From positions 42,082 to 106,081 of the forward strand of contig NZ_JYLL01000019.1 in assembly GCF_001439695.1 (NCBI RefSeq): a stretch of 64,000 nt of DNA, written 5' to 3'. The DNA is from Pseudomonas veronii (lineage in GTDB: Bacteria > Pseudomonadota > Gammaproteobacteria > Pseudomonadales > Pseudomonadaceae). Positions 48,793-56,681 of the stretch are shown here, one piece after another (the first letter of the stretch is position 1; every line of letters begins with the position of its first letter). The notes beneath the pieces are model-generated. The model was not told the DNA's origin, did no database searches, and saw only the letters and a program-made list of their open reading frames with translations. The position numbers and the translations under genes were made by a program.

Positions 48793-50310
48793 TCAGCGCA
48801 GGTTGATGGTGGTGTTGACGCCATCGTTGACCGTGTCGTCATCGAACCAGCGGCTGGTGACGGTTTTGGTCTGAGTGTAGAACTGCACCACTTGCTTGCC
48901 ATACGGGCCGAGGTCGCCGAGCTTGGAACCGCGCGAACCGGTGAAGCTGAAGAACGGCACCGGCACCGGGATCGGGATGTTGATGCCGACCTGGCCGACG
49001 TCGATTTCGCTCTGGAACTTACGCGCCGCCGCCCCGCTCTGGGTGAACAGGCCGGTGCCGTTGCCGAATGGGTTGGCGTTGACCAGCGCGATGGCTTCAT
49101 CGAGGGTGTCGACTTCCAGCACCACCAGCACCGGGCCGAAGATTTCCTGGGTGTAGATCTGCATGTCGGTGGTCACGCCCGAGAACAGCGTTGGGCCGAC
49201 GAAGTTGCCTTGCTCGAAGCCCGGCACTTGGATGTCACGCCCGTCCAGCTCCAGCTTGGCGCCTTCTTTCACGCCGCTTTCGATCAGTTCCAGAATGCGC
49301 GCCTTGGCACGCTTGGAAATCACCGGGCCGACATCCGTGCCGGCTTCGCTGCCGGCATTGACCTTGAGCTTCTGCGCCAGCGCCTTCAGATCGGGCAGCC
49401 ATTGCTTGGAAGCGCCCACCAGCACCACCACCGAAGTGGCCATGCAACGCTGGCCCGCCGCGCCGAAACCGGCACCGACCAGGGCGTTGAGGGTGTGTTC
49501 GCGGTTGGCATCCGGCAGCACCACCGCATGGTTCTTGGCGCCCATCATCGATTGCACGCGCTTGCCGTGTTTGCCGGCCAGGTCGTACACATGGGTGCCC
49601 ACGGCGGTCGAACCGACGAACGACACTGCCTTGATGTCTTTATGCGTGCAGAGCGCATCCACCACGTCCTTGCCGCCGTGTACCACGTTGAGCACGCCGG
49701 CCGGCACACCGGCTTCCAGCGCCAGCTCCACCAGCAGCATCGTGGACAGCGGGTCTTGCTCGGAAGGCTTGAGGACGAAGGTGTTACCGCAGGCAATCGC
49801 CATCGGGAACATCCACAGCGGAATCATCGCCGGGAAGTTGAACGGAGTAATCCCGGCGCACACGCCGATGGGTTGGCGCAGGGTGTAGGTATCGACACCA
49901 CCGGCGACGTTTTCAGCAAACTCGCCCATTTGCAGGGTGCCGATGGAGCAGGCGTGCTCCACCACTTCCAGGCCACGGAAAATATCGCCCTCGGCATCGG
50001 CAATGGTCTTGCCCTGCTCGGCGCTGAGGACCACGGCGATGCGCTTGGAGTGCTCGCGGATCAAGGCTTGCAGCTTGAGCATGATACGCATGCGTGCGCC
50101 GATCGGAGTCAGCTTCCAGGTCTGGAAGGCACGATGGGCGGCGTCGATGGCAGCGTTGACTTCTTCAGCGGTGGCAAACGGGACTTTGGCCAGCACTTGC
50201 TGGGTCGCCGGGTTGACGATGTCTTGCCAGTGGGTGGTCTTGGACTCGACCCATTCACCGTTGATCAACAACTTGACCTGTTGCACGGAAATATCGGCAG
50301 ATGCGTTCAT
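48793..50310 (-). CDS. mmsA: Methylmalonate-semialdehyde dehydrogenase (acylating)
   Basis: 505 aa CoA-acylating aldehyde dehydrogenase. It yields propionyl-CoA. The catalytic Cys is in GAAGQRCMATSVVVLVG near 288; GITPFNFPAMIPLWMFPMAIACGN in part near 150 and VGSTAVGTHVYDLAG near 228 are typical. First gene of mmsAB, divergent from the LysR gene. Confidence 0.95.
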   Translation of the reverse strand: MNASADISVQQVKLLINGEWVESKTTHWQDIVNPATQQVLAKVPFATAEEVNAAIDAAHRAFQTWKLTPIGARMRIMLKLQALIREHSKRIAVVLSAEQGKTIADAEGDIFRGLEVVEHACSIGTLQMGEFAENVAGGVDTYTLRQPIGVCAGITPFNFPAMIPLWMFPMAIACGNTFVLKPSEQDPLSTMLLVELALEAGVPAGVLNVVHGGKDVVDALCTHKDIKAVSFVGSTAVGTHVYDLAGKHGKRVQSMMGAKNHAVVLPDANREHTLNALVGAGFGAAGQRCMATSVVVLVGASKQWLPDLKALAQKLKVNAGSEAGTDVGPVISKRAKARILELIESGVKEGAKLELDGRDIQVPGFEQGNFVGPTLFSGVTTDMQIYTQEIFGPVLVVLEVDTLDEAIALVNANPFGNGTGLFTQSGAAARKFQSEIDVGQVGINIPIPVPVPFFSFTGSRGSKLGDLGPYGKQVVQFYTQTKTVTSRWFDDDTVNDGVNTTINLR

Positions 50311-50441
50311 GTGGTCTCCAATTTGTATTTATAGGCAGAGAACCAAGGCGTTGAATCGCCTTGAGGATGAGGCGTTCGGACTGTTTTTGGAGTATAGATG
50401 TGCAAACTTCTAATAAGAACGCACATAAAAGCCGGTCCAAT

Positions 50442-51389
50442 ATGCAAAAAAACATCACATCACTGGGTTCCCTGAACTGGGACGACCTGAAGTTTTTCCT
50501 CGAAGTGGCCCGCACCCGCAAGGCCAGCGTCGCTGCCAAGCGCCTGGCGGTGGACTACACCACCGTGTCGCGGCGCATCAGTTCACTGGAAGTATCACTC
50601 GGCACCCTGCTGTTCGAAAAATCCCGGACCAGCGGTTTCGTCCTCACCAACGAAGGCCAGCGCTTGCTCGGCTACGCCGAATCCATCGAAAGCACCTTGC
50701 ACATGGCCTGCGAACAAGTCTCCGGCTCCGGCGTGGCGCTGTCCGGGCATGTCCGCATGGGCTGCACCGAAGGCTTCGGCAGCTTCTTCGTCACCCCGCA
50801 GTTGAGCCACTTCGTCGACACCTACCCGGCGATCTCGGTCGACATCCTGCCCCTGCCCCACTTCATCAGCCTGTCCAAGCGCGAAGCCGACATCGTCATC
50901 GCCCTGGAACGCCCGGAACACGGGCCGTATGTGTGCTGCAAACTGTGCGACTACAAGTTGCAGCTGTACGCGACCCAGGACTACCTCGACCAACACCCAC
51001 CCATCCACCGCCCGACGGATCTGGCCGAGCATCCGTTCATCAGCTACGTCGACGACCTGGCCTTCAGCTCGGAGCTGTTGTACCTGGCCAACGTAGTCCC
51101 CGGCGCCAGCGCCAGCCTGCGCAGCACCAGCGTGATCGCGCAGTACGTGGCAGCGCAGCAAGGACGGTCGATGGCGATTCTGCCGTGCTTTTTGGCAGCG
51201 CAGGATCCACGGCTATTGCCGGTGCTCGGGGAGCAGATTGCGGTTACGCGGCAGTTTTGGATGTATTGCCGGGAGGATTTGCGGAAGTTGAAGCGGATTA
51301 CGTTGTTGTGGGACTACATACGCGAGGTGACGGAGCAGAATCGGGGGTTGTTGATGGGGGAGACGCGGGAGATGCGGTTTGCGGATTAA
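50442..51389 (+). CDS. LysR-family regulator beside mmsAB
   Basis: 315 aa from MQKNITSLGSLNWDDLKFFL. The HTH covers about 14-74 (VARTRKASVAAKRLAVDYTTVSRRISSLE in part), with the effector domain about 100-300. It is divergent from mmsA, so control of valine catabolism is likely. In P. aeruginosa the mms regulator MmsR is of the AraC family, so a different regulator type sits here. Confidence 0.87.
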   Translation: MQKNITSLGSLNWDDLKFFLEVARTRKASVAAKRLAVDYTTVSRRISSLEVSLGTLLFEKSRTSGFVLTNEGQRLLGYAESIESTLHMACEQVSGSGVALSGHVRMGCTEGFGSFFVTPQLSHFVDTYPAISVDILPLPHFISLSKREADIVIALERPEHGPYVCCKLCDYKLQLYATQDYLDQHPPIHRPTDLAEHPFISYVDDLAFSSELLYLANVVPGASASLRSTSVIAQYVAAQQGRSMAILPCFLAAQDPRLLPVLGEQIAVTRQFWMYCREDLRKLKRITLLWDYIREVTEQNRGLLMGETREMRFAD

Positions 51390-51485
51390 AGGGCCAGCAA
51401 CGAGGATTCGCTTTAAATTGCAGGACGATTCCTAGAGAATCTCCACCCTATTGCGCCTTAGGGTTCGAGTCACTAGCCTCCGTAC

Positions 51486-51519
51486 TTCGCTGAAATCAGC
51501 GAACGGGTTTAGCGACCCG
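51486..51519 (+). ncRNA. Upstream hairpins of the C4-like region, loop TTTAGCGA
   Basis: A perfect hairpin TTCGCTGA-AA-TCAGCGAA (51486-51503) is followed at once by CGGG-TTTAGCGA-CCCG (51504-51519). The loop TTTAGCGA is repeated in the hairpin at 51658-51665 and is complementary to TCGCTAA in the C4-like RNA. Confidence 0.6.
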
Positions 51520-51574
51520 AACCCGGACACAGCCCCCAACGGCAGGAGCTTTGTGCTCTTCGTTCTCGTGTTAT

Positions 51575-51646
51575 GGCGGCTGTGCGTGGGAGATCTTCGG
51601 GTCTGCCGGGTCCTGGGTCCGGTTCGCTAACCTGCGTACAGCTGCC
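51575..51646 (+). ncRNA. C4 antisense RNA-like element
   Basis: A 12-bp closing stem GGCGGCTGTGCG/CGTACAGCTGCC encloses a hairpin AGATC-TTCG-GGTCT and a second CCGG...CCGG stem, leaving TTCGCTAACC unpaired. This three-way shape and words such as CTTCGGG and GTACAGCTGCC match the phage P1/P7 C4 antisense RNA family as known from prophages and Pseudomonas chromosomes. It lies in the leader of the DUF3077-type gene. No phage gene is nearby. Confidence 0.65.
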
Positions 51647-51678
51647 ACCCTTTCATGTTTAGCGACATGAATGGGTGG
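51645..51678 (+). promoter_or_regulatory. Leader hairpin before the DUF3077-type gene, loop TTTAGCGA
   Basis: CCACCCTTTCATG/CATGAATGGGTGG arms (12 of 13 paired) around TTTAGCGA. Its first bases overlap the closing stem of the C4-like RNA, so the two structures compete. The start codon follows 25 bp later. Confidence 0.6.
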
Positions 51679-51703
51679 TTCCTAAAACTCCCAGGTATAG
51701 ATC

Positions 51704-51994
51704 ATGACCAAAATCGTCCCCGACCCACCGCTTTCTGCCTTCACCACCCTCGGCGTCGTCACCTTCGGCGACTACGGCGAAAACGAAAAACCACTGTTCC
51801 GCGTCAACGCGGGCATGCCGCTCGGCGAGGCGCTGGAACACGCCTCTACCCTGCTTTACTACGCCAAGAAACTCGCGATGGAAGCCGCCATGGATGTGCG
51901 CGGCGAGCAATACGCCTGGGCGGCGCATTATCTGTGTGAGATGGGCAAGGCGGTGGTGGATGACTTGACGCAGGCGCTGACGCCGAGCAGTTAA
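51704..51994 (+). CDS. DUF3077-type small protein
   Basis: 96 aa from MTKIVPDPPLSAFTTLGVVT after CCCAGGTATAGATC. The pattern LFRVNAGMPLGEALEHASTLLYYAKKLAMEAAM in part, then ALHYLSEMGKAVVDD-like AAHYLCEMGKAVVDDL, fits the DUF3077 family. Many P. fluorescens-group genomes carry several copies, each with a structured leader. Function unknown. Confidence 0.8.
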   Translation: MTKIVPDPPLSAFTTLGVVTFGDYGENEKPLFRVNAGMPLGEALEHASTLLYYAKKLAMEAAMDVRGEQYAWAAHYLCEMGKAVVDDLTQALTPSS

Positions 51995-52008
51995 GCGAAC
52001 ACTGTACA

Positions 52009-52102
52009 AATGTGGGAGGGGGCTTGCCCCCGATAGCGGTGTGTCAGTCAGCATGCATCTGTCTGACCGACCGCTATCGGGGGCAAGCCCCCTCCCACAT
52101 TT
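52009..52102. repeat. REP inverted pair
   Basis: AATGTGGGAGGGGGCTTGCC and its inverted partner between convergent DUF3077-type gene and yfiB. Confidence 0.9.
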
Positions 52103-52137
52103 GATTGCATTTCACGCATTGGAATGGGCGAAGTCGC

Positions 52138-52629
52138 TTAGTCGGTACTTACCACAATCGACACCCGCCGATTCTCGGTGCGCCCTGCGGCGGTGTCGTT
52201 GGCGGCCACCGGCTGGCTGCTGCCCAGGCCGCGCAGTTGGATATTTTCCTCCTTCATGCCCACGCGGGTCAGCACCGTGGCCACGCTTTTGGCGCGGCGC
52301 AGGGACAGTTGCTGGTTATAGCTCTCTTTGCCCGAGGCGTCGGTGTGGCCGTCTACCCGCACGCGGTCGATGCCCACGCCCAGCAACGCCTTGCCGATGC
52401 GCTCGACGATTTCCGTGCTGGGGGCGTTGAGGCTTTCGACGTCGCTGCCGAACAGCACTTTGCCCGACAGGCCGAACGCCCAGCCGTCGTCGGTCAGTTC
52501 GAAGCCTTGTTGCTTGAGGACGGCGACTTGCGCCGGGCTCAGGCCTTTGGGAGGGGGTGTCTGGCAGCCGCTCAGGGCCAGCAGGGCCACGAATAAGGTG
52601 ATAAACACAACGCGTGCAGTCGAGAACAA
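52138..52629 (-). CDS. yfiB: OmpA-family lipoprotein YfiB
   Basis: 163 aa with a TTG start 8 nt after CAGGAG; longer in-frame starts have no RBS and lack a signal sequence. Signal peptide with lipobox LALSGC and lipidated Cys at residue 22. The OmpA peptidoglycan-binding domain covers about 55-163 (VDGHTDASGKESYNQQLSLRRA, NRRVSIV). In the YfiBNR system it sequesters YfiR under envelope stress and so frees YfiN. Last gene of yfiR-yfiN-yfiB. Confidence 0.9.
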   Translation of the reverse strand: MFSTARVVFITLFVALLALSGCQTPPPKGLSPAQVAVLKQQGFELTDDGWAFGLSGKVLFGSDVESLNAPSTEIVERIGKALLGVGIDRVRVDGHTDASGKESYNQQLSLRRAKSVATVLTRVGMKEENIQLRGLGSSQPVAANDTAAGRTENRRVSIVVSTD

Positions 52630-52633
52630 GGGA

Positions 52634-53896
52634 TCAACTCCTGTGGTGAACGTTGACGACGGGGAGCTCCGCCTCCGCCGTTTGCTGGCCGCCCAGTGAC
52701 AACCGTTTGGCCTGGTACATCGCCGCATCGGCGGCGTTGAGCAGGGCGCCGGGGGTGACGCCATGATCGGGGTAGATGGCGATGCCGATACTCAGGGAGG
52801 TCAACACGTGGGTGTCGCCCGGCACCGGGATCGGTATGTCCATGCTGGCAATGATCTTGTCGGCGATGCGCTGGGCATCTTCCACCTTGTGCAGCGGCGA
52901 GAGCAGGATGGCGAACTCGTCGCCGCCCAGGCGTGCCACCAGGTCGTCTTCGCGCAATTGCGCGCGCACGCGCGTGGCAACCGCCACCAGCACCGCATCG
53001 CCGGCGGCGTGACCGAAGTTGTCGTTGATGTCTTTGAAGCGGTCACTGTCGAGAAACAGCACCGCCACCCGCTCGTTGGCCTTGGCGGCGCTGCGCAGGG
53101 CACGGATCAGGCGGCCTTCGAAGAACGCGCGGTTGGGCAGGCCGGTCAGGCTGTCGTGATTGGCCTGGTGGGCAAGGCTTTCGTTTTCGCTTTGCAGGTG
53201 GTTTTGCCAGGCTTGCATTTCTTCCAGCAGGGCATTGAAGTCGTTGCCCAGGCTGTCGAGTTCGGCGATTTGTGCCCGTGGCACGCGGCGGTCGAAGTCG
53301 CGCTCGATGCGCGCGGCGTGGGCCACCGCCGCGAGGCTGTGCAACGGCCCGGTAATCCCCTGCAACAGGCGCCGCGCCAAATGCACGGCGACCCAGGCGC
53401 TGAGGACGGTGCAGATCAGAATCCCGGCCAGGCCGCTGAGCAAAAAGCGCAACAGGCTGGCGCCGTGACCGGTCAGGTGAATGCTGCCGATGGTGCGCCC
53501 CTGGTGAACGATCGGCTGGCTGATCGGCTGTTCGAGCAGAGAATGGGCCAGTTGCAGCTCGACCCGGGACAACATCCCGGTGTCCGGCCGCAGCCACTGC
53601 GCCAGCAGCCGGCCGTTGGCGTCGAAGACTTGGGCCTGGGCCACTTCTTCGGTGGAGGCGATCAGGCTGAGGGCTTCGGTGGCCGCCGCACGGTCGTTGA
53701 ACACCACCGCCGCTTCCACGGTGTAATTGATGGAGCGTGCGATCAGGTGCAGGTTGTGCTCGGCATACACGCGCAGCGCCAGCACCCCGAGCAAGGTCAG
53801 GGACACACTGGCCAGCGTCACCGCCACCAACGCCAGGATCAAGTGCCCGCGGCCGATGACCGAGCGCAGGGTCGGTTGCGCTTTCGTCCATCTCAT
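52634..53896 (-). CDS. yfiN: Membrane diguanylate cyclase YfiN (TpbB/AwsR)
   Basis: 420 aa. TM1 is at about 20-42. A short periplasmic CHASE8-like domain covers about 43-150, TM2 about 150-172, HAMP about 175-230 (RRLLQGITGPLHSLAAVAHAAR in part). The GGDEF domain covers about 245-410 with GGDEF in VARLGGDEFAILLS. The inhibitory-site RxxD (REDD) sits 5 residues before it. It makes cyclic di-GMP when YfiR is removed. It overlaps yfiR by 4 nt. Confidence 0.94.
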   Translation of the reverse strand: MRWTKAQPTLRSVIGRGHLILALVAVTLASVSLTLLGVLALRVYAEHNLHLIARSINYTVEAAVVFNDRAAATEALSLIASTEEVAQAQVFDANGRLLAQWLRPDTGMLSRVELQLAHSLLEQPISQPIVHQGRTIGSIHLTGHGASLLRFLLSGLAGILICTVLSAWVAVHLARRLLQGITGPLHSLAAVAHAARIERDFDRRVPRAQIAELDSLGNDFNALLEEMQAWQNHLQSENESLAHQANHDSLTGLPNRAFFEGRLIRALRSAAKANERVAVLFLDSDRFKDINDNFGHAAGDAVLVAVATRVRAQLREDDLVARLGGDEFAILLSPLHKVEDAQRIADKIIASMDIPIPVPGDTHVLTSLSIGIAIYPDHGVTPGALLNAADAAMYQAKRLSLGGQQTAEAELPVVNVHHRS

Positions 53897-54468
53897 GACG
53901 CAGGCGCTCGACGGCGCGACAGCTGCAACACGCTGGGGTGAATACGCACGCCGCTGCGGGCCACGGAGTCGAGGTTGACCTCGAACGACACCTGCTCATC
54001 GCCCACCCGCAGGCAGAACAGACTGCCGACGGTGCATTGGTCGCCGCCTTCGCTGATGCTCAGCACCGGGTGGCCCATCAATGACGCAAACAAGCGGCTG
54101 CGCTCATCGGTATTGAGTTCGCCGATGTACACAGCGTCGCAGGCATTGACGATATCGGGGTTGTCGGCCAGCAGGCGCTGCACCACCACCGGGCGACCGG
54201 TGGCTTGGGTGGTGCCTTTGACCAGGTCGTCGGTGTATTGGGTCGGCCCGACGACGCACAGGCGCAATTGCGCCGGTTCCACCGGCCAGCGCGCATAACT
54301 GAGGATACCCAGCACCACCTGGGTCACCGCCTGGGCACGGGAGTCGGCCATGCCCACGGGGCTGGCCGTCTGGGCAAAAGCACGCGGCGCGAGCAGGCAC
54401 AGCACGGCCACCAGTAACATGCGTCTCCAGCTCAAGCGATGCTCTGTGGACGAGACAGCCACGTTCAT
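53893..54468 (-). CDS. yfiR: Periplasmic repressor YfiR
   Basis: 191 aa. Signal peptide within residues 1-32 (RRMLLVAVLCLLAPRAFA). The DUF4154 domain has Cys at 71, 110, 145 and 152, the same numbering as the two disulfide pairs of P. aeruginosa YfiR, which supports the chosen start. YfiR binds YfiN in the periplasm and blocks cyclic di-GMP synthesis. In strain SBW25 the same system is called AwsXRO, a wrinkly-spreader locus. Confidence 0.93.
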   Translation of the reverse strand: MNVAVSSTEHRLSWRRMLLVAVLCLLAPRAFAQTASPVGMADSRAQAVTQVVLGILSYARWPVEPAQLRLCVVGPTQYTDDLVKGTTQATGRPVVVQRLLADNPDIVNACDAVYIGELNTDERSRLFASLMGHPVLSISEGGDQCTVGSLFCLRVGDEQVSFEVNLDSVARSGVRIHPSVLQLSRRRAPAS

Positions 54469-54611
54469 GCAGCGATTCTCTCAGGTGTCAACGAGGGGTG
54501 ATGCCGCAACGATAGCACAGCGGCGGAAAGCCCCGCGAGGCTACGCCTCGAAGGGTCCCGCTATTTTTTCAGAAAAATATGACACTCAAATCCGAAATAC
54601 CAAATGACCGA

Positions 54612-56681
54612 TCAGTCAGGTTTCCCGGGCTCATGCCCCAACTCCAGCATCAACCCGCTCAAGCGCTTGACCTTGCGCCGCACGGCTTCTTCGAACACCC
54701 CGCCGCGTGGCTCGATCAGGCTGAACCAGCGCTTGGCGCGGGTGATGCCGGTGTAGATCAGTTCTTTGGTGAGCACCGGGTTCAGCGCGTCCGGCAGGAT
54801 CAACGCGGTGTGGGTGAACTCGGAGCCCTGGGATTTGTGCACGGTCATGGCGTACACGGTTTCCACATCGTTGAGCCGGCTGGGCAGCACAAAGCGCACG
54901 CCGCCCTGGCCGTCGTTACGCGGGAAGGCCACGCGCAACACGTGGGGGCCGCCGGCGCTTTCGGGCAATTTCAGGGCGATGCCGATGTCGCCGTTCATCA
55001 GGCCCAGGCCGTAATCGTTGCGGGTCATCAGCACCGGGCGGCCTTCGTACCACTGCTCGTCGCCGTCGATCAGCCGCGCTTTGCGCAAGGCGGCGGTGAT
55101 GCGCAGGTTCAGCCCTTCCACGCCCCAAGGTCCCTTGCGCACGGCGCAGAGCAGTTGGAAGGCGTCGAAGGCGTGCAGCAGTTGTTGCGCCCAATGGGTC
55201 CAGGCGGGGTCGTCACGCGGGGTGTCGAGAGACGGGCGCGCGGCGTGCAGCAGGTTCAGGTAGGCACGGTAGCCCTCGGCACCATCGCCCGGCCCGTCCA
55301 GCACCAGGCGTTCCAATGCGTGGTCGTGTTCGCCCTTGAGGCTGACGCAGAACAAGTCGCGGTGGCTGCCCGCGGCCAGTAACCGTCGGGCTTCTTCGGC
55401 GTTCTGCTGGTTGACCCAACGCGCCAGTTGGCCGATGCCGCTGCCTTCGCCGAAGCGCCGCGAGTAGCGCAGCATCACCACTTGCTGGGCCAGCGGGTGG
55501 CTGCCATCGAGGTCCTCCTGCAGGCCGCTGTTGCCCAGGTCTTCACCGCTGACCGCTTGCAGCCATCGGCGGGTGTCGGCGCTGTACCAGCCGGCCTCGG
55601 CGTCGCGGCACAGGTCGCCGAGTACGGCGCCGGCCTCGACCGAGGCGAGTTGGTCCTTGTCGCCCAGCAGCACCAAGCGTGCGTGGGGCGGCAAGGCGTC
55701 GAGCAGGTTGGCCATCATTTCCAGGTCGATCATCGAGGCTTCATCCACCACCAGCACATCCAGCGGCAATGGATTGCCCAGGTGATGACGGAAGTGGCGG
55801 GTGCCCGGGCGGCTGCCGAGCAGGCGGTGGACGGTGGTGACCTGGGTCGGGATTTTTTCCCGCACGTTGTCAGGCACATTCAGCGACAGCACTTGCTGGC
55901 TGATGGACTCGGTAAGCCGTGCGGCGGCTTTACCGGTGGGCGCCGCCAGACGAATGCGCAACGGGCTGCCGGCTTCCACGGCCGGCGCCTGCAACAGCGC
56001 GAGCAAGCGCACCACGGTGGTGGTCTTGCCGGTGCCGGGGCCGCCGGTGACGATACTGAACGCCCCGCGAGTGGCCAGGGCGCAGGCGAGTTTCTGCCAG
56101 TCGATCACGCCATCGGGCGGCGCTTGGTCGAACAGGCCGTTCAGGCGCTGGGGCAGATCGGCGGCGAGGCTTTCTGCTGTGGCCAGGCGCAGGCGCAAGG
56201 CCGTGTCGATGCGTCGTTCGTAGGTCCAATAGCGGCGCAAGTACAAGCGTTTGCCGGACAGCACCAACGGGCGACTTTGCGCGGCCTCGCTGCCGTCGAC
56301 GGCCAACGCGACCAAGGGGCTGGCGGCCAGGGCGTGGCACCAATGCGCGCCGTCCAGGCCCGCGAGCAGTTGCGACGGCAGCAGCATGGTGCCGGTTTGC
56401 AGGTCGCCTTCCGGCGGCAGGGACAGGGCGAAATCCGGTGCCTTGAGGGTCTCGAACAGGTCCAGGCACACATGGCCGTGGCCCAGTTGATGGCTGGTCA
56501 GGGCCGCGGCCAGCAACACCAAGGGGTCGGCCTGCGGGTCGAGTTCGTGCAGAAAGCCGACGAACGCCTTATCCAGCGCGCGCAGCCAGCCACGCTCGAC
56601 CCAACGTTCGAACAGTTGCACCAGATCGGCGGCGCGGCTGAGGGGCATCAGTGCCTCCAGCGGTAACGGCGACAGGCTCAT
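54612..56681 (-). CDS. recD: Exodeoxyribonuclease V subunit alpha
   Basis: 689 aa SF1B helicase. Walker A GGPGTGKTTTVVRLL near 198, DEASMIDLEMM near 310, motif IV-VI region VHKSQGSEFTHTAL near 620. 5'-3' motor of RecBCD. It overlaps recB by 4 nt. Last gene of recC-recB-recD. Confidence 0.96.
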   Translation of the reverse strand: MSLSPLPLEALMPLSRAADLVQLFERWVERGWLRALDKAFVGFLHELDPQADPLVLLAAALTSHQLGHGHVCLDLFETLKAPDFALSLPPEGDLQTGTMLLPSQLLAGLDGAHWCHALAASPLVALAVDGSEAAQSRPLVLSGKRLYLRRYWTYERRIDTALRLRLATAESLAADLPQRLNGLFDQAPPDGVIDWQKLACALATRGAFSIVTGGPGTGKTTTVVRLLALLQAPAVEAGSPLRIRLAAPTGKAAARLTESISQQVLSLNVPDNVREKIPTQVTTVHRLLGSRPGTRHFRHHLGNPLPLDVLVVDEASMIDLEMMANLLDALPPHARLVLLGDKDQLASVEAGAVLGDLCRDAEAGWYSADTRRWLQAVSGEDLGNSGLQEDLDGSHPLAQQVVMLRYSRRFGEGSGIGQLARWVNQQNAEEARRLLAAGSHRDLFCVSLKGEHDHALERLVLDGPGDGAEGYRAYLNLLHAARPSLDTPRDDPAWTHWAQQLLHAFDAFQLLCAVRKGPWGVEGLNLRITAALRKARLIDGDEQWYEGRPVLMTRNDYGLGLMNGDIGIALKLPESAGGPHVLRVAFPRNDGQGGVRFVLPSRLNDVETVYAMTVHKSQGSEFTHTALILPDALNPVLTKELIYTGITRAKRWFSLIEPRGGVFEEAVRRKVKRLSGLMLELGHEPGKPD

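Noticed and set aside
51575..51646. Remnant of a prophage
   Set aside because: The C4-like RNA is phage-type, but no integrase, capsid, repressor or att-like repeats are seen nearby.
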